The notes: a model not told the origin generated them from the letters alone. Counted from the stretch's first letter, positions 37,170-47,954 are shown. The stretch is 64,000 bases of DNA from Staphylococcus argenteus (GCF_000236925.1 NC_016941.1:1674001-1738000); one strand, 5' to 3'. Made by a program: numbers and translations.

Positions 37170-40100
37170 TTAAATAAGCCTAATATCCGCAGGGTTAAAG
37201 GATTGTATGAAATTATTAAGCATATCACTTTTTTGATTTATATATCCAATTGCAGTCATTTGTTTTGTTGTTTCATCATAAAAATATAGCGCAATTTCAT
37301 CTGGATCTTTTTTCGATTGCATAATCATTTCATCAAATTTTTGTATGTTCTCTTTATTTCGAATAATAATTTGATTTGCATTAGCTATTTTTTGTTCTTC
37401 AAAAGCCATCAATGTTTGTAAATTATTTATAATTAATTGTCTTTGTTGCCTTCTTATATCGAATTTGCCACTAACTATAAACATTTCATTTTGTGACAGT
37501 ATATGTTCAAATTTTTTATATTGATCAGGAAACATGACGCCATCTAAAGTAGAGATACCATCATTTAAAGTGACAAATGCCATATTTTGCCCGTTTTTAG
37601 TCCGTATTTGCTTAATTTTGTCAAATTGAACTAAGATTGGTTTGTTATTTTGTGCATTCGTCAATTTGTAAATAGAAAGGTACTGTTTTGCTTCAAACTT
37701 TTTGTCAACTGGATGCTGTGATACATAAAATCCTAAGTATTCTTTCTCATATTGACTAATAAGTGTATCAGATAGCTCTTCCTTTTCTTCATATGTTTGT
37801 TTAGGCGTTAACATATCGAATAGAAATCCATCTTGATCAAGATTTAAATCACTATCGAGTACTTGATCAATACTTTGTAATAAAGTTGCACGAGTTTTAC
37901 CAAACACATCAAATGCACCGACTAGTATGAGCGCTTCAAGTAACTTTCTAGTCTTTACACGCTTTGGTATTCTTCTAGCAAAATCAAAGAAATCTTTAAA
38001 TTTACCATTTTGATATCGTTCATCTACAATGACTTTTACGCTTTGATAACCGACACCTTTAATTGTGCCTATTGATAAATAAATCCCGTCTTTCGATGGT
38101 TTATAAAACCAATGACTTTCATTTATGTTCGGTGGCAATATCGATATACCTTGTTTTTTAGCTTCATCAATCATTTGTGCCGTTTTCTTTTCACTTCCAA
38201 TTACATTACTTAAAATATTGGCATAAAAATAATTAGGAAAATGCACTTTCAGATAACTCATAATATAAGCAATTTTAGAATAGCTAACAGCATGTGCTCT
38301 TGGAAAACCATAGTCAGCAAATTTTAAAATTAAATCGAAAATTTGTTTGCTAATATTTTCTTGATAACCATTTTCTTTCGCACCTTCGATAAAATGCTGA
38401 CGTTCACTTTCAAGTACTGCTCTATTTTTCTTACTCATCGCTCGTCTCAAAATATCCGCTTCACCATAGCTAAAATTCGCAAACGTACTCGCAATTTGCA
38501 TAATTTGTTCTTGATATATGATAACACCATAAGTATTTTTTAAAATTGGTTCTAAATCCGGATGTAAATATTGAACTTTATTTGGATCATGTCTTCGAGT
38601 GATATACGTTGGAATTTCTTCCATAGGACCAGGTCTATATAACGATGTTACAGCCACAATATCTTCAAAATGTTCTGGGTTTAATTTTTTTAATACACTT
38701 CTTACGCCATCAGATTCTAATTGGAATATACCAGTCGTATCACCTTGCGATAATAATTCAAATACTTTTTTATCATCAAAAGGAATTTTTTCGATATCAA
38801 TTTGAATGCCTAAATCTTTTTTAACTTGTGACATAATTTGATGAATAATAGATAAGTTACGCAAACCTAAAAAATCAATCTTCAAAAGTCCAATTCGCTC
38901 AGCTTCAGTCATCGTCCATTGCGTTAGTAACCCTGTATCTCCTTTTGTTAGAGGCGCATAATCATATAATGGATGATCATTAATAATAATACCGGCTGCA
39001 TGCGTTGAAGTATGCCTTGGGAGCCCTTCTAATTTTTTACAAATATCAAACCATTTTTCATGTCGATGATTACGATGTACAAACTTTTTGAAATCTTCAA
39101 TTTGATAAGCTTCATTTAGTGTGATTCCCAATTTATGAGGAATCAAGCTTGAAATTTCATTTAGTGTGATTTCATCAAACCCCATAATTCTACCAACATC
39201 TCTTGCAACTGCTCTAGCTAACAAGTGCCCGAATGTCACTATTCCAGATACATGTAGTTCACCATATTTTTGTTGCACATATTGAATCACTTTTTCACGA
39301 CGGGTGTCTTCAAAATCGATATCAATATCAGGCATTGTTACACGTTCGGGATTTAAAAAACGTTCAAATAAAAGGTTGAACTTTATTGGATCGATTGTAG
39401 TGATACCTAATAAATAACTTACAAGTGAACCGGCTGATGAACCACGACCAGGTCCAACCATTACATCATTCGTCTTTGCAAAATGGATTAAATCACTAAC
39501 GATTAAGAAATAATCTTCGAATCCCATATTCGTAATGACTTTATACTCGTATTTCAGTCTTTCTTGATACTTTGCATTGTTAAGCTCTAGTTTATTTAAT
39601 CTCTCGACTAAAATCCGCCACAAATAATTTTTAGCTGGCTCGTTATTCGGCGTTTGATATTGCGGAAGTAAAGATTGATGATAATTTAATTCAGCTTCAC
39701 ATTTTTGCGCGATGCTATCAGCTTGAATTAAGTATTTTTGATTAATATTTTGTTGTTGAATTTCATTTTCAGTTATAAAATGCATGCCAAAATCTTCTTG
39801 GTCATGAATTAAATCTAACTTTGTGTTATCTCTAATAGCTGCTAATGCAGAAATTGTATCTGCATCTTGTGGAGCTTGATAACAAATATCTTGTATCCAC
39901 ACATGCTTTTTATTATTCAACGGTAAACTTTTATGATCTAAATAAGTATCATCGTGTGACTCAAAAACTTCAATGATATCACGATGTTCTTCATTAACAT
40001 TTTTAAAAATAATTACCATATTATCTGAAAATCGTTGTAGCAATTCAAAAGGTACATTATCAATTGTATTTATTTTAATTTCTGATGAAAGTTGATATAA

Positions 40101-40367
40101 ATCTTTTAAACCGCTATTGTTTTTAGCTAAAACAACTGTTTCTACAGTATTTAAGCCGTTCGTCACATACAATGTCATACCAAAAATAGGTTTGATATTA
40201 TTTGCAATGCATGCATCATAAAATTTAGGAAAACCATACAATACATTGGTGTCAGTTATGGCGAGTGCATCAACATTTTCAGACACAGCAAGTCGAACGG
40301 CATCTTCTATTTTTAAACTTGAATTTAATAAATCATACGCCGTATGAATATTTAAATATGCCACCAT
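37170..40367 (-). CDS. dnaE: DNA polymerase III alpha subunit DnaE
   Basis: A C-family replicative polymerase of 1065 residues, the second polymerase of Firmicutes used mainly in lagging-strand priming extension. The N-terminal PHP domain (about 1-200) begins VAYLNIHTAYDLLNS and lacks several metal-binding histidines, as is normal in this family. The catalytic core has GPGRGSSAGSLVSYLLGIT and PDIDIDFEDTRREKVI; next come SLYRPGPMEEIP and the tail OB-fold. It is 20 bases after nrnA and may be co-transcribed with it. Confidence 0.96.
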   Translation of the reverse strand: MVAYLNIHTAYDLLNSSLKIEDAVRLAVSENVDALAITDTNVLYGFPKFYDACIANNIKPIFGMTLYVTNGLNTVETVVLAKNNSGLKDLYQLSSEIKINTIDNVPFELLQRFSDNMVIIFKNVNEEHRDIIEVFESHDDTYLDHKSLPLNNKKHVWIQDICYQAPQDADTISALAAIRDNTKLDLIHDQEDFGMHFITENEIQQQNINQKYLIQADSIAQKCEAELNYHQSLLPQYQTPNNEPAKNYLWRILVERLNKLELNNAKYQERLKYEYKVITNMGFEDYFLIVSDLIHFAKTNDVMVGPGRGSSAGSLVSYLLGITTIDPIKFNLLFERFLNPERVTMPDIDIDFEDTRREKVIQYVQQKYGELHVSGIVTFGHLLARAVARDVGRIMGFDEITLNEISSLIPHKLGITLNEAYQIEDFKKFVHRNHRHEKWFDICKKLEGLPRHTSTHAAGIIINDHPLYDYAPLTKGDTGLLTQWTMTEAERIGLLKIDFLGLRNLSIIHQIMSQVKKDLGIQIDIEKIPFDDKKVFELLSQGDTTGIFQLESDGVRSVLKKLNPEHFEDIVAVTSLYRPGPMEEIPTYITRRHDPNKVQYLHPDLEPILKNTYGVIIYQEQIMQIASTFANFSYGEADILRRAMSKKNRAVLESERQHFIEGAKENGYQENISKQIFDLILKFADYGFPRAHAVSYSKIAYIMSYLKVHFPNYFYANILSNVIGSEKKTAQMIDEAKKQGISILPPNINESHWFYKPSKDGIYLSIGTIKGVGYQSVKVIVDERYQNGKFKDFFDFARRIPKRVKTRKLLEALILVGAFDVFGKTRATLLQSIDQVLDSDLNLDQDGFLFDMLTPKQTYEEKEELSDTLISQYEKEYLGFYVSQHPVDKKFEAKQYLSIYKLTNAQNNKPILVQFDKIKQIRTKNGQNMAFVTLNDGISTLDGVMFPDQYKKFEHILSQNEMFIVSGKFDIRRQQRQLIINNLQTLMAFEEQKIANANQIIIRNKENIQKFDEMIMQSKKDPDEIALYFYDETTKQMTAIGYINQKSDMLNNFIQSFNPADIRLI

Positions 40368-40387
40368 GATTGAATGGCTCCTTTCTG

Positions 40388-41329
40388 TTAATTAATTTTT
40401 GCACGTAAAGCTTTGGCTAATTGCTCAAACTCGTCCCAATTATTTACTGAAACACCGGAAGCATTTGGATGCCCCCCACCACCAAAATCTTGAGCTATAT
40501 CATTGATAACTAACTGACCTTTTGAACGTAATCGACATCTAATTTCAGTGCCTTCATCGACTGCAAATACCCAAATTTTCAAACCTTTAATATCAGCTAT
40601 TGTATTAACAAACTGAGATGCCTCATTTGGCTGAATCCCAAATTCTTCTAATACTTCTTGCGTAATTTTAACTTGACAAAAACCATCTGACATTAATTCA
40701 AAATGTTGTAAAACATAACCTTGGAATGGCAACATTTTCGGATCTTTTTCCATCATTTTATTTAATAAAGCATTATGATCAATGTTATGACTAATTAATT
40801 TACCTGCAATTTCCATTGTATGTTCTGAAGTATTATTAAATAAGAAACGTCCTGTATCTCCAACAATTCCAAGATATAATACACTGGCAATATCTTTATT
40901 AATGATAGCATCGTCATTAAAATGCGAAATTATATCACAAATAATTTCACTCGTTGATGAAGCATCTGTATTAACATAGTTAATATCACCATATTGGTCT
41001 ACGGCTGGGTGGTGGTCAATTTTTATCAATTTACTGCCTAATTCATAACGATTATCGTCTATGCGTGGTGCGTTAGCAGTATCACAAACAATAACTAATG
41101 CTTCTTGATATGTTGAATCATCAACTATATCTAATTGACCGATAAAACTTAATGATGGTTCTGGCTCACCTACAGCATAAACATGTTTTTCTGGAAATTT
41201 TTGTTGTAAATAGTATTTCAAGCCCAATTGTGATCCGTATGCATCAGGATCAGGCCTAACATGTCTGTGTATAATAATCGTGTCTTTTTCTTCGACACAT
41301 TTCATAATTTCATTCATTGTATTAATCAT
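40388..41329 (-). CDS. nrnA: Bifunctional oligoribonuclease and PAP phosphatase NrnA
   Basis: A DHH/DHHA1 phosphoesterase of 313 residues that degrades short RNAs (and c-di-nucleotide products) and 3'-phosphoadenosine 5'-phosphate. Motifs are [15 protein letters not shown] (first metal site), [27 protein letters not shown] (the DHH signature) and the C-terminal [13 protein letters not shown]. The ATG at 41329 is preferred because GGGAGA is eight bases upstream; the ATG two codons earlier is too close to it. It lies in front of dnaE. Confidence 0.9.
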   Translation of the reverse strand: MINTMNEIMKCVEEKDTIIIHRHVRPDPDAYGSQLGLKYYLQQKFPEKHVYAVGEPEPSLSFIGQLDIVDDSTYQEALVIVCDTANAPRIDDNRYELGSKLIKIDHHPAVDQYGDINYVNTDASSTSEIICDIISHFNDDAIINKDIASVLYLGIVGDTGRFLFNNTSEHTMEIAGKLISHNIDHNALLNKMMEKDPKMLPFQGYVLQHFELMSDGFCQVKITQEVLEEFGIQPNEASQFVNTIADIKGLKIWVFAVDEGTEIRCRLRSKGQLVINDIAQDFGGGGHPNASGVSVNNWDEFEQLAKALRAKIN

Positions 41330-41522
41330 TTTCATTCTCCCTTTTTTAGAAAAGTTAATTCGCAGGATGCGGAATACGAATCATTTATTTTTATAAAAAA
41401 TCATAAACCGCTGCCCGATTTATATTTCATGTTACTTACTTTCAATATACGTTTCATTTATTTTTTATTGTTGTAAATTTATTCTCAATAACTTTCCATA
41501 TTACTTCTTACATACGCATAAT

Positions 41523-41659
41523 TCTATGGTGATGCTCCATCAACCTACACATTTGTGTGAAAATTATCTTTCAATAATGAATCTATGGATATGCTCCGCC
41601 AACCGGTACGTTTTCACAAAATTTTACTTTCGATAATTTTTCTTTGTTGAGCCCCGCCC
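41523..41659. repeat. 59-bp tandem repeat ending at the CBS-domain gene
   Basis: Two adjacent degenerate units (41523-41581 and 41582-41640) start TCTATGG, share TGCTCC then CAACC, and continue TTTTCACAAAATT-like. A third, starting TCTTTGTTGAGCCCCGCC at 41641, keeps the same 59-base period and is cut off by the gene end at 41659. The surrounding gene-free stretch 41330-41658 holds nothing else that I can name. It resembles the intergenic VNTR/SIRU-type repeats of S. aureus. Confidence 0.65.
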
Positions 41660-42957
41660 TACATTTCCTCGAACATTTGGCAAATAACTAGGGCGCTAGC
41701 TACTTTGTCGTTGTGGCTATGCATAGTTACTTCTATTTTGGCGAAGTTTCTTCCTACGTCTAGTATTCCGAAATCTACGGTGATATGTGATTCTATTGGT
41801 ACTGTTTTTATATATACAATATTTAGGTTTTCAATCATTACATTACCTTTTTTATATTTACGCATTTCATATTGTATTGTTTCTTCGATAATACTTACAA
41901 ATGCAGCTTTACTTACTGTTCCATAATGGTTTATTAAAAGTGGTGAAACTTCAACAGTAATTCCTTCTTGATTCATTGTTATATACTTAGCAATTTGGTC
42001 ATTAATTGTTTCGCCCATTTGTGGTTGTCTTCCTAGTAGTTGCATAGACTTTAACACATCTTGTCTGTTGATTACACCAACTGTCTTTTTATTACTTGAA
42101 ACTACAGGAATTAATTCGATACCTTCCCAAATCATCATATGCGCACAACTAGCAACTGTGCTTAATGCATTTACATAAATCGGATTACGCGTCATCACTT
42201 TATCTATATCATCGTCATCTTTGGTATTTATCATTTCTCGACTAGTCACAATACCAACTAATTTGTATGATTCATTAACAACAGGAAATCTTGTATGTCC
42301 TGTACGGTTTGCCATCTTCTTATAATCTGCTATTTTCATCGTATCAAATAATACGGACAATTCATCCAAAGGTGTCATGATATCTTGTACAATTAAGATA
42401 TCTTTTCGTATTTTTTGATTATACAGTGCTTTATTAATGATATTTGCAACTAAAAAAGTATCATAACTTGAAGATAAAACAGGCAAATCATGTTCATTTG
42501 CAAAATTAATAACTTTACTAGAAGGTTTAAATCCACCAGTTATTAATATAGCAGTGCCTCTTTTTAAAGCTTCAATTTGTACATCTTCACGATTCCCTAC
42601 TATCAATAATGTTTTCGGCCCAATATATTTTAAAATATCTTTTAGTTCCATTGCGCCAATTGCAAATTTTGATACCATTTTTGTGATACCTTTATTGCCA
42701 CCTAAAATTTGGCCATCAATAATATTTACAATTTCATTAAATGTTAAGTGTTCAATTTCATTTCGATTTCGCTTTTCTATACGAACTGTACCAACACGAT
42801 CTATCGTTGCAACCATTCCCATTTTATCTGCATCTTTAATTGCTCGATAAGCCGTTCCTTCAGATACATTCAAAAATTTGGCAATTTTGCGTACCGAAAT
42901 TTTAGAACCTATAGATAACGATTCAATATAATCTAAAATTTGTTCATGTTTTGTCAT
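41659..42957 (-). CDS. HTH-DRTGG-CBS-HotDog protein (YtoI-like)
   Basis: A 432-residue multidomain protein: N-terminal winged HTH (1-70, KISVRKIAKFLNVSEGTAYRAIKDADKMG), DRTGG domain (about 75-190), two CBS repeats (about 190-305, TRFPVVNESYKLVGIVTSREM and ELIPVVSSNKKTVGVINRQD), and a C-terminal HotDog/thioesterase-like domain (about 310-432). B. subtilis YtoI has the same plan. CBS pairs usually sense adenine nucleotides and HotDog folds bind acyl-CoA, so it may be a nucleotide- or CoA-sensing transcription regulator. The target is unknown. It is upstream of nrnA but separated by the tandem repeat. Confidence 0.85.
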   Translation of the reverse strand: MTKHEQILDYIESLSIGSKISVRKIAKFLNVSEGTAYRAIKDADKMGMVATIDRVGTVRIEKRNRNEIEHLTFNEIVNIIDGQILGGNKGITKMVSKFAIGAMELKDILKYIGPKTLLIVGNREDVQIEALKRGTAILITGGFKPSSKVINFANEHDLPVLSSSYDTFLVANIINKALYNQKIRKDILIVQDIMTPLDELSVLFDTMKIADYKKMANRTGHTRFPVVNESYKLVGIVTSREMINTKDDDDIDKVMTRNPIYVNALSTVASCAHMMIWEGIELIPVVSSNKKTVGVINRQDVLKSMQLLGRQPQMGETINDQIAKYITMNQEGITVEVSPLLINHYGTVSKAAFVSIIEETIQYEMRKYKKGNVMIENLNIVYIKTVPIESHITVDFGILDVGRNFAKIEVTMHSHNDKVASALVICQMFEEM

Positions 42958-43161
42958 TCTTAACCTCTTCTTTTGGAACAGTATTAACTACATTATAACT
43001 TTATTTTCAATAAAAAGCATTGAAGTGAAATGAATAAATCAATGTTTAAGCTATTTTATTTTTTTAAATTAAATAACTTAGACAAAGATAGTAAAATCTT
43101 TAATTTTAAATGGAAAAATCCATTATTATTTATTAGAATGTAAGTGAGGAGGGATGTACTA

Positions 43162-43575
43162 ATGTATAAAAATATATTACTTGGTGTAGACACTCAACTT
43201 AAAAATGAAAAAGCACTAAAAGAAGTGTCTAAATTAGCCGGCGAAGGTACAGTAGTCACAATTTTAAATGCAATTAGCGAACAAGATGCACAAGCATCAA
43301 TCAAAGCTGGTGTACATTTAAACAAACTAACTGAAGACCGAAGCAAAAGATTAGAAAAAACACGTAAAGCTTTAGAAGATTATGGCATTGATTATGACCA
43401 AATTATTGTTCGTGGAAATGCTAAGGAAGAACTTTTAAAACATGCGAATAGCGGTAAATATGAAATTGTTGTTTTAAGTAACCGTAAAGCAGAAGACAAG
43501 AAAAAATTTGTGCTTGGAAGTGTCAGCCATAAAGTAGCAAAACGTGCGACTATCCCTGTATTAATTGTTAAATAA
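43162..43575 (+). CDS. Universal stress protein (UspA family)
   Basis: A 137-residue UspA-family protein, MYKNILLGVDTQLKNEKAL. The C-terminal nucleotide-binding loop reads VLGSVSHKVAKRATIPVLIV, close to the G-2X-G-9X-G(S/T) pattern of ATP-binding family members. The ATG at 43162 has GAGGAGGG about nine bases upstream; the earlier ATG-like start includes that site. It is transcribed away from the CBS-domain gene, and its own terminator follows. Confidence 0.87.
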   Translation: MYKNILLGVDTQLKNEKALKEVSKLAGEGTVVTILNAISEQDAQASIKAGVHLNKLTEDRSKRLEKTRKALEDYGIDYDQIIVRGNAKEELLKHANSGKYEIVVLSNRKAEDKKKFVLGSVSHKVAKRATIPVLIVK

Positions 43576-43581
43576 TCATTT

Positions 43582-43676
43582 AATCCAGAATCATTTACAA
43601 CTTAACGTTAAACTATTGCCTCAAAAATTCGAATCGCTTTAGTAAATGTTAAGCATGATGATTCTGGATTTTTATT
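43582..43676 (+). terminator. Terminator of the universal stress gene
   Basis: AATCCAGAATCAT (43582-43594) pairs perfectly with ATGATTCTGGATT (43658-43670), followed by TTTTATTTT. The loop is 63 bases long, unusually large. Confidence 0.6.
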
Positions 43677-43759
43677 TTCCAAAAATTGTTACTTTCTTAT
43701 AATTCATTTATCTAAAATCACTAAACAATAATGATATCGAATTAAATAAGAAAAATAAA

Positions 43760-43811
43760 AACACTTGTTAATATCATGTATCCAAATCGTATACATACAT
43801 TAACAAGTGTT
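43760..43811 (-). terminator. Terminator-like hairpin after the MBL hydrolase gene
   Basis: AACACTTGTTAAT (43760-43772) pairs perfectly with ATTAACAAGTGTT (43799-43811). On the minus strand it is followed by TTTTATTTTT. It lies 31 bases past the gene stop. Confidence 0.7.
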
Positions 43812-43842
43812 GGTTTTAATTTAACGTTTTTTAAATTTCGTT

Positions 43843-44532
43843 TTAAAACTGAACAGCTTCACCTGGTTTTAAAATTTGCACGTCCCCTACATTAACGGCA
43901 TCTTTAAATTGTTGTGGATCTTGTTCAATTAACGGGAATGTATCATAATGAATCGGCACAGAAATTTTTGGCTTAATAAATTCATTAATTGCATAACTCG
44001 CGTCATCAATTCCCATCGTAAAATTGTCTCCAATTGGTACAAAACATACATCGACAGGATGACGTTTTGCTATTAATGACATATCACTAAACAGACCAGT
44101 ATCACCAGTATGATAAATCGTTTTTCCTTCTACTTCTAAAACAATTCCCATCGGCATACCTAAATAAACTGGAATACCATTTTCATGCGTAAAACTTGAA
44201 CTATGAAATGCTTGAACAAACTTAACACTGCCAAAGTCAAAATTTGCTTTACCTCCAATGTTCATACCATGTACGTTTTCAACCCCATGATATGAAGAAA
44301 GGTAATCTGCCATTTCTGCACTTCCAACTACAGTAGCTCCAGTTTTCTTTGCCAATTCAACAACATCGCCAAAGTGGTCAAAGTGCCCGTGTGTTAATAA
44401 AATGTAATCAAGTTGTAGTGTTTCAATGTCTAAATCGCATTTCGGATTGTTCGAAATAAAAGGATCAACTATGACTTTTTTGCCGTTCCCTTCAAAATAA
44501 ATCGTTGATTGACCATGAAATGATAACTTCAT
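43843..44532 (-). CDS. UPF0173 metal-dependent hydrolase (metallo-beta-lactamase fold)
   Basis: A 229-residue hydrolase with the MBL zinc-binding [10 protein letters not shown] (around residue 47-56), the later [10 protein letters not shown] and [11 protein letters not shown] segments, and [10 protein letters not shown] at the C-terminus. It is the YtkL/UPF0173 group, conserved in Firmicutes, with no established substrate. Convergent with the universal stress gene and divergent from pepQ. No operon partner. Confidence 0.9.
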   Translation of the reverse strand: MKLSFHGQSTIYFEGNGKKVIVDPFISNNPKCDLDIETLQLDYILLTHGHFDHFGDVVELAKKTGATVVGSAEMADYLSSYHGVENVHGMNIGGKANFDFGSVKFVQAFHSSSFTHENGIPVYLGMPMGIVLEVEGKTIYHTGDTGLFSDMSLIAKRHPVDVCFVPIGDNFTMGIDDASYAINEFIKPKISVPIHYDTFPLIEQDPQQFKDAVNVGDVQILKPGEAVQF

Positions 44533-44706
44533 TTGAGTATCCTCCTATCAATTTGTATATGATTTTAGTACCCTTTTGCTCCTTCATTATAACAAATTCT
44601 TTAATTTTAAAAATTGAAATTATCTAAATTGATACACCTTGATTTTGAAATATGAAAAAAATTGGCATAGAATAAAAGTAATATCATGTTGAGGAGTGTT
44701 TATAAA

Positions 44707-45762
44707 ATGACAAATATATCAAAAATTATCGACGAATTAAACAATCAACATGCTGATGCAGCATGGATTACGACGCCTCTGAATGTATTTTATTTTACAG
44801 GTTATCGCAGTGAACCACATGAAAGATTATTTGCATTATTGATTAAAAAAGACGGTACACAAGTATTGTTCTGTCCTAAAATGGAAGTCGAAGAAGTAAA
44901 AGCTTCACCATTTAAAGGTGAAATTGTCGGATATTTAGACACTGAAAATCCTTTTTCACTTTATCCACAAACAATTAATAAATTGCTTATAGAAAGCGAA
45001 CATTTAACAGTTGCGCGTCAAAAACAATTAATCTCTGGTTTTAATGTTGCTTCATTCGGAGATATTGATTTAACGATTAAACATTTGAGAAATATTAAAT
45101 CTGAGGATGAAATTGAAAAAATTCGTAAAGCTGCTGAGTTAGCAGATAAATGCATCGAAATTGGAGTATCTTATTTGAAAGAAGGCGTCACTGAACGCGA
45201 AGTTGTAAACCATATTGAACAAACGATTAAGCAATATGGTGTAAATGAAATGAGTTTCGATACTATGGTTCTATTTGGCGATCATGCAGCATCACCTCAT
45301 GGCACACCTGGAAACCGTAAATTGCAACAAAATGAGTATGTATTATTTGATTTAGGAGTAATTTACGAACACTATTGTAGCGATATGACTCGTACGGTTA
45401 AATTCGGCGAACCAAGTCAAGAAGCACAAAATATTTATAACATTGTTTTAGAAGCAGAAACCTCTGCCATAAAAGCTATTAAACCAGGTATCGCCTTAAA
45501 AGATATTGATCACATTGCAAGAAATATCATTTCAAAAAATGGTTATGGCGACTATTTCCCACATCGCCTAGGTCATGGTCTAGGTTTACAAGAACATGAA
45601 TACCAAGATGTATCAAGTACAAATACCAACTTATTAGAGGCAGGCATGGTTATTACAATTGAACCTGGTATTTATGTCCCAAATGTTGCAGGTGTCCGTA
45701 TCGAAGACGATATTCTTGTGACTGAAAATGGTTATGAAGTATTAACAAAATACGATAAATAA
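44707..45762 (+). CDS. pepQ: Xaa-Pro dipeptidase / M24 aminopeptidase
   Basis: A metallopeptidase of 351 residues with the creatinase-like N-terminus and pita-bread C-terminal domain. Metal ligands are visible in [18 protein letters not shown] (two Asp), [13 protein letters not shown] (His) and [20 protein letters not shown] (two Glu). It cleaves dipeptides with C-terminal proline in the cytoplasm. The ATG at 44707 has GAGGAG upstream; a start seven codons earlier would include that site. Confidence 0.9.
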   Translation: MTNISKIIDELNNQHADAAWITTPLNVFYFTGYRSEPHERLFALLIKKDGTQVLFCPKMEVEEVKASPFKGEIVGYLDTENPFSLYPQTINKLLIESEHLTVARQKQLISGFNVASFGDIDLTIKHLRNIKSEDEIEKIRKAAELADKCIEIGVSYLKEGVTEREVVNHIEQTIKQYGVNEMSFDTMVLFGDHAASPHGTPGNRKLQQNEYVLFDLGVIYEHYCSDMTRTVKFGEPSQEAQNIYNIVLEAETSAIKAIKPGIALKDIDHIARNIISKNGYGDYFPHRLGHGLGLQEHEYQDVSSTNTNLLEAGMVITIEPGIYVPNVAGVRIEDDILVTENGYEVLTKYDK

Positions 45763-45794
45763 TCTTCTATATTTACTTCTAATTAGTTTAAGAA

Positions 45795-45889
45795 AAAAGC
45801 TAGAAACTGACGTAAAGAATTCAATGATGCTGTCTATATGACATATAAAAACGCACCCTAAGTTCATTTGCCGATTGTTTCTAGCTTTT
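45795..45889. terminator. Bidirectional hairpin between pepQ and ald
   Basis: AAAAGCTAGAAAC (45795-45807) pairs perfectly with GTTTCTAGCTTTT (45877-45889) across a 69-base loop. It lies between two converging genes and could serve both. Confidence 0.55.
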
Positions 45890-45973
45890 AATTTATCATT
45901 ATTCAATTACCAAGGAGATTCAGGCGTCATTCTTTGAATACTAGAGACACATTCCCTTTTCATTGAATCATAT

Positions 45974-47092
45974 TTATAATCGTAATGCTTCATCAACAGT
46001 TTTATACGCTATACCAAAAGCCTCTGCAACACCTTTATTTGTTACATAACCTTTGTAAGTATTTAAGCCTAATGATAAAGGTTGATTTGATTTAAATGCT
46101 TCTCTGAAACCTTTATTAGCTAACATTAAAGCATATGGTAATGTTGCATTGTTTAAAGCTAATGTTGAAGTACGTGGTACAGCGCCAGGCATATTCGCAA
46201 CTGCATAATGAACTACACCATGTTTAATGTATGTTGGATCATCGTGAGTTGTAATTTTATCAGTCGTTTCAAAAATGCCACCTTGATCTATTGCAATATC
46301 GATGACGACTGAACCATTTTTCATTTGTTTAATCATATCTTCAGTTACAAGACGTGGTGCTTTGGCACCTGGAATTAACACCGCACCTATTACTAAATCA
46401 CTATCTTTTACATATAATTCAATATTCAATGGATTAGACATAATCGTATGTACGCGACCATCAAATAAATCATCTAATTGTTGTAATCGCTTTGGATTAA
46501 CATCTAAAATTGTAACATCTGCACCTAGTCCTAGTGCAATTTTAGCTGCATTTGTACCAGCTTGACCGCCGCCAATAATAGTCACTTTACCTTTTGGAAC
46601 GCCTGGGACACCACCAAGTAAAATCCCCATGCCACCATTAAGTTTTTGTAAAAATTCTGCACCAACTTGCGCTGACATTCTACCGGCAACTTCACTCATT
46701 GGCGATAATAATGGTAAAGAGCGATCTGGCAATTGTACTGTTTCATATGCAATACTAATTACCTTTTTATCAATTAGCGCCTGCGTTAATGCCTCTTCAT
46801 TAGCTAAATGAAGATAAGTGAATAACACAAGCCCTTCTTTAAAATATGGATACTCTGATTCTAGTGGTTCTTTCACCTTAATAACCATATCCACATCCCA
46901 AACTTTCGATTGTTCTGCTACGATTTCAGCACCTGCTTCTTTGTAATCTATATCTTCAAAGAATGATCCTGCACCGGCATTCGTTTCAACCAATACTGTA
47001 TGCCCACTTTCAACTAAAGCATGCACACCACTTGGTGACAAACCTACTCGATTTTCATTATTTTTAATCTCCCTTGGTATACCAATTTTCAT
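45974..47092 (-). CDS. ald: Alanine dehydrogenase
   Basis: Reversible NAD-dependent deamination of L-alanine to pyruvate, 372 residues from the ATG at 47092 ([20 protein letters not shown]), with GGAGG just upstream. The frame remains open 45 codons further but has no ribosome site. Motifs: [44 protein letters not shown] (NAD fold) and [12 protein letters not shown] perfect cre match lies in the gap to the divergent stress-protein gene. S. aureus carries two ald genes; this is the one next to ackA. Confidence 0.93.
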   Translation of the reverse strand: MKIGIPREIKNNENRVGLSPSGVHALVESGHTVLVETNAGAGSFFEDIDYKEAGAEIVAEQSKVWDVDMVIKVKEPLESEYPYFKEGLVLFTYLHLANEEALTQALIDKKVISIAYETVQLPDRSLPLLSPMSEVAGRMSAQVGAEFLQKLNGGMGILLGGVPGVPKGKVTIIGGGQAGTNAAKIALGLGADVTILDVNPKRLQQLDDLFDGRVHTIMSNPLNIELYVKDSDLVIGAVLIPGAKAPRLVTEDMIKQMKNGSVVIDIAIDQGGIFETTDKITTHDDPTYIKHGVVHYAVANMPGAVPRTSTLALNNATLPYALMLANKGFREAFKSNQPLSLGLNTYKGYVTNKGVAEAFGIAYKTVDEALRL

Positions 47093-47127
47093 ACCATCCA
47101 CCTCCATAATCATCTTAACGCGAACAT

Positions 47128-47145
47128 TTTGAAAGCGCAAACAAA
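47128..47145 (-). promoter_or_regulatory. cre site (CcpA) between ald and a universal stress gene
   Basis: TTTGAAAGCGCAAACAAA matches WWTGNAARCGNWWWCAWW at all 18 positions. It lies 35 bases before the ald start, so CcpA would block ald, and about 90 bases before the plus-strand gene, where activation is possible. Binding is inferred. Confidence 0.7.
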
Positions 47146-47232
47146 AATCCACAAAATTGTAAAGGTTATTACACTGACTTTTCCGAAAATTGTGGTAAAA
47201 TAAAAGTAAGAAAGAACAAGGAGGCACTTACT

Positions 47233-47733
47233 ATGATTACTTACAAAAATATTTTAATCGCAGTTGACGGTTCACATGAAGCTGAATGGGCATTTAACAG
47301 AGCAGTTGGTGTTGCTAAACGTAACGATGCGAAGTTAACAATTGTCAATGTAATTGATTCAAGAACATATTCTTCATATGAAGTTTATGATGCTCAATTT
47401 ACTGAGAAATCTAAGCATTTTGCAGAAGAATTATTAAATGGTTATAAAGAAGTAGCAACTAACGCTGGTGTTAAAGATGTAGAAACACGTCTAGAGTTTG
47501 GTTCTCCTAAATCTATCATTCCTAAAAAGCTTGCACATGAAATTAATGCAGACTTAATTATGAGTGGTACATCAGGTTTAAATGCTGTTGAAAGATTTAT
47601 TGTTGGTTCTGTATCTGAATCAATCGTACGACATGCACCTTGTGATGTTTTAGTTGTACGTACTGAAGAATTACCTGCAGACTTTGAACCACAAGTTGCA
47701 ACAACACAACTACGTGAAAAATATCAAAACTAA
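47233..47733 (+). CDS. Universal stress protein (UspA family)
   Basis: A 166-residue UspA-type protein starting MITYKNILIAVDGSHEAEWAF, with the ATP-binding loop GTSGLNAVERFIVGSVSESIVRHAPCDVLVVR near the C-terminus. AAGGAGG precedes the ATG. It is divergent from ald and shares a 140-base control region with the cre site. It is the second Usp gene within 4 kb, after 43162-43575. The two differ enough to be old paralogues. Confidence 0.9.
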   Translation: MITYKNILIAVDGSHEAEWAFNRAVGVAKRNDAKLTIVNVIDSRTYSSYEVYDAQFTEKSKHFAEELLNGYKEVATNAGVKDVETRLEFGSPKSIIPKKLAHEINADLIMSGTSGLNAVERFIVGSVSESIVRHAPCDVLVVRTEELPADFEPQVATTQLREKYQN

Positions 47734-47796
47734 ATATAACTGATTATATAGTGTATTCAATGTAACATAACCACACAATAACTATTTAATCAACTT

Positions 47797-47834
47797 GAAC
47801 CAGGTGCAAGTTTCATAGCACTTGGTTCTTTTTT
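47797..47834 (+). terminator. Terminator of the second universal stress gene
   Basis: GAACCAGGTGC (47797-47807) pairs with GCACTTGGTTC (47818-47828, one G-T pair), followed by TTTTTT. A strong intrinsic terminator. Confidence 0.85.
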
Positions 47835-47954
47835 ATCGAAGTTGAAACATTTCAAAAATATTCTCCACTTTTACGTGCTTAAAATATTAATTTTAACAAG
47901 TACATTTAAAAATATTTTAATTATGACTATCTTTAGTTTCCGGACATCCAAAAA

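Noticed and set aside
45974..47227. A 417-codon alanine dehydrogenase with an N-terminal extension
   Set aside because: The first 45 codons are unlike the family, have no ribosome site and cover the cre site. The start at 47092 fits.
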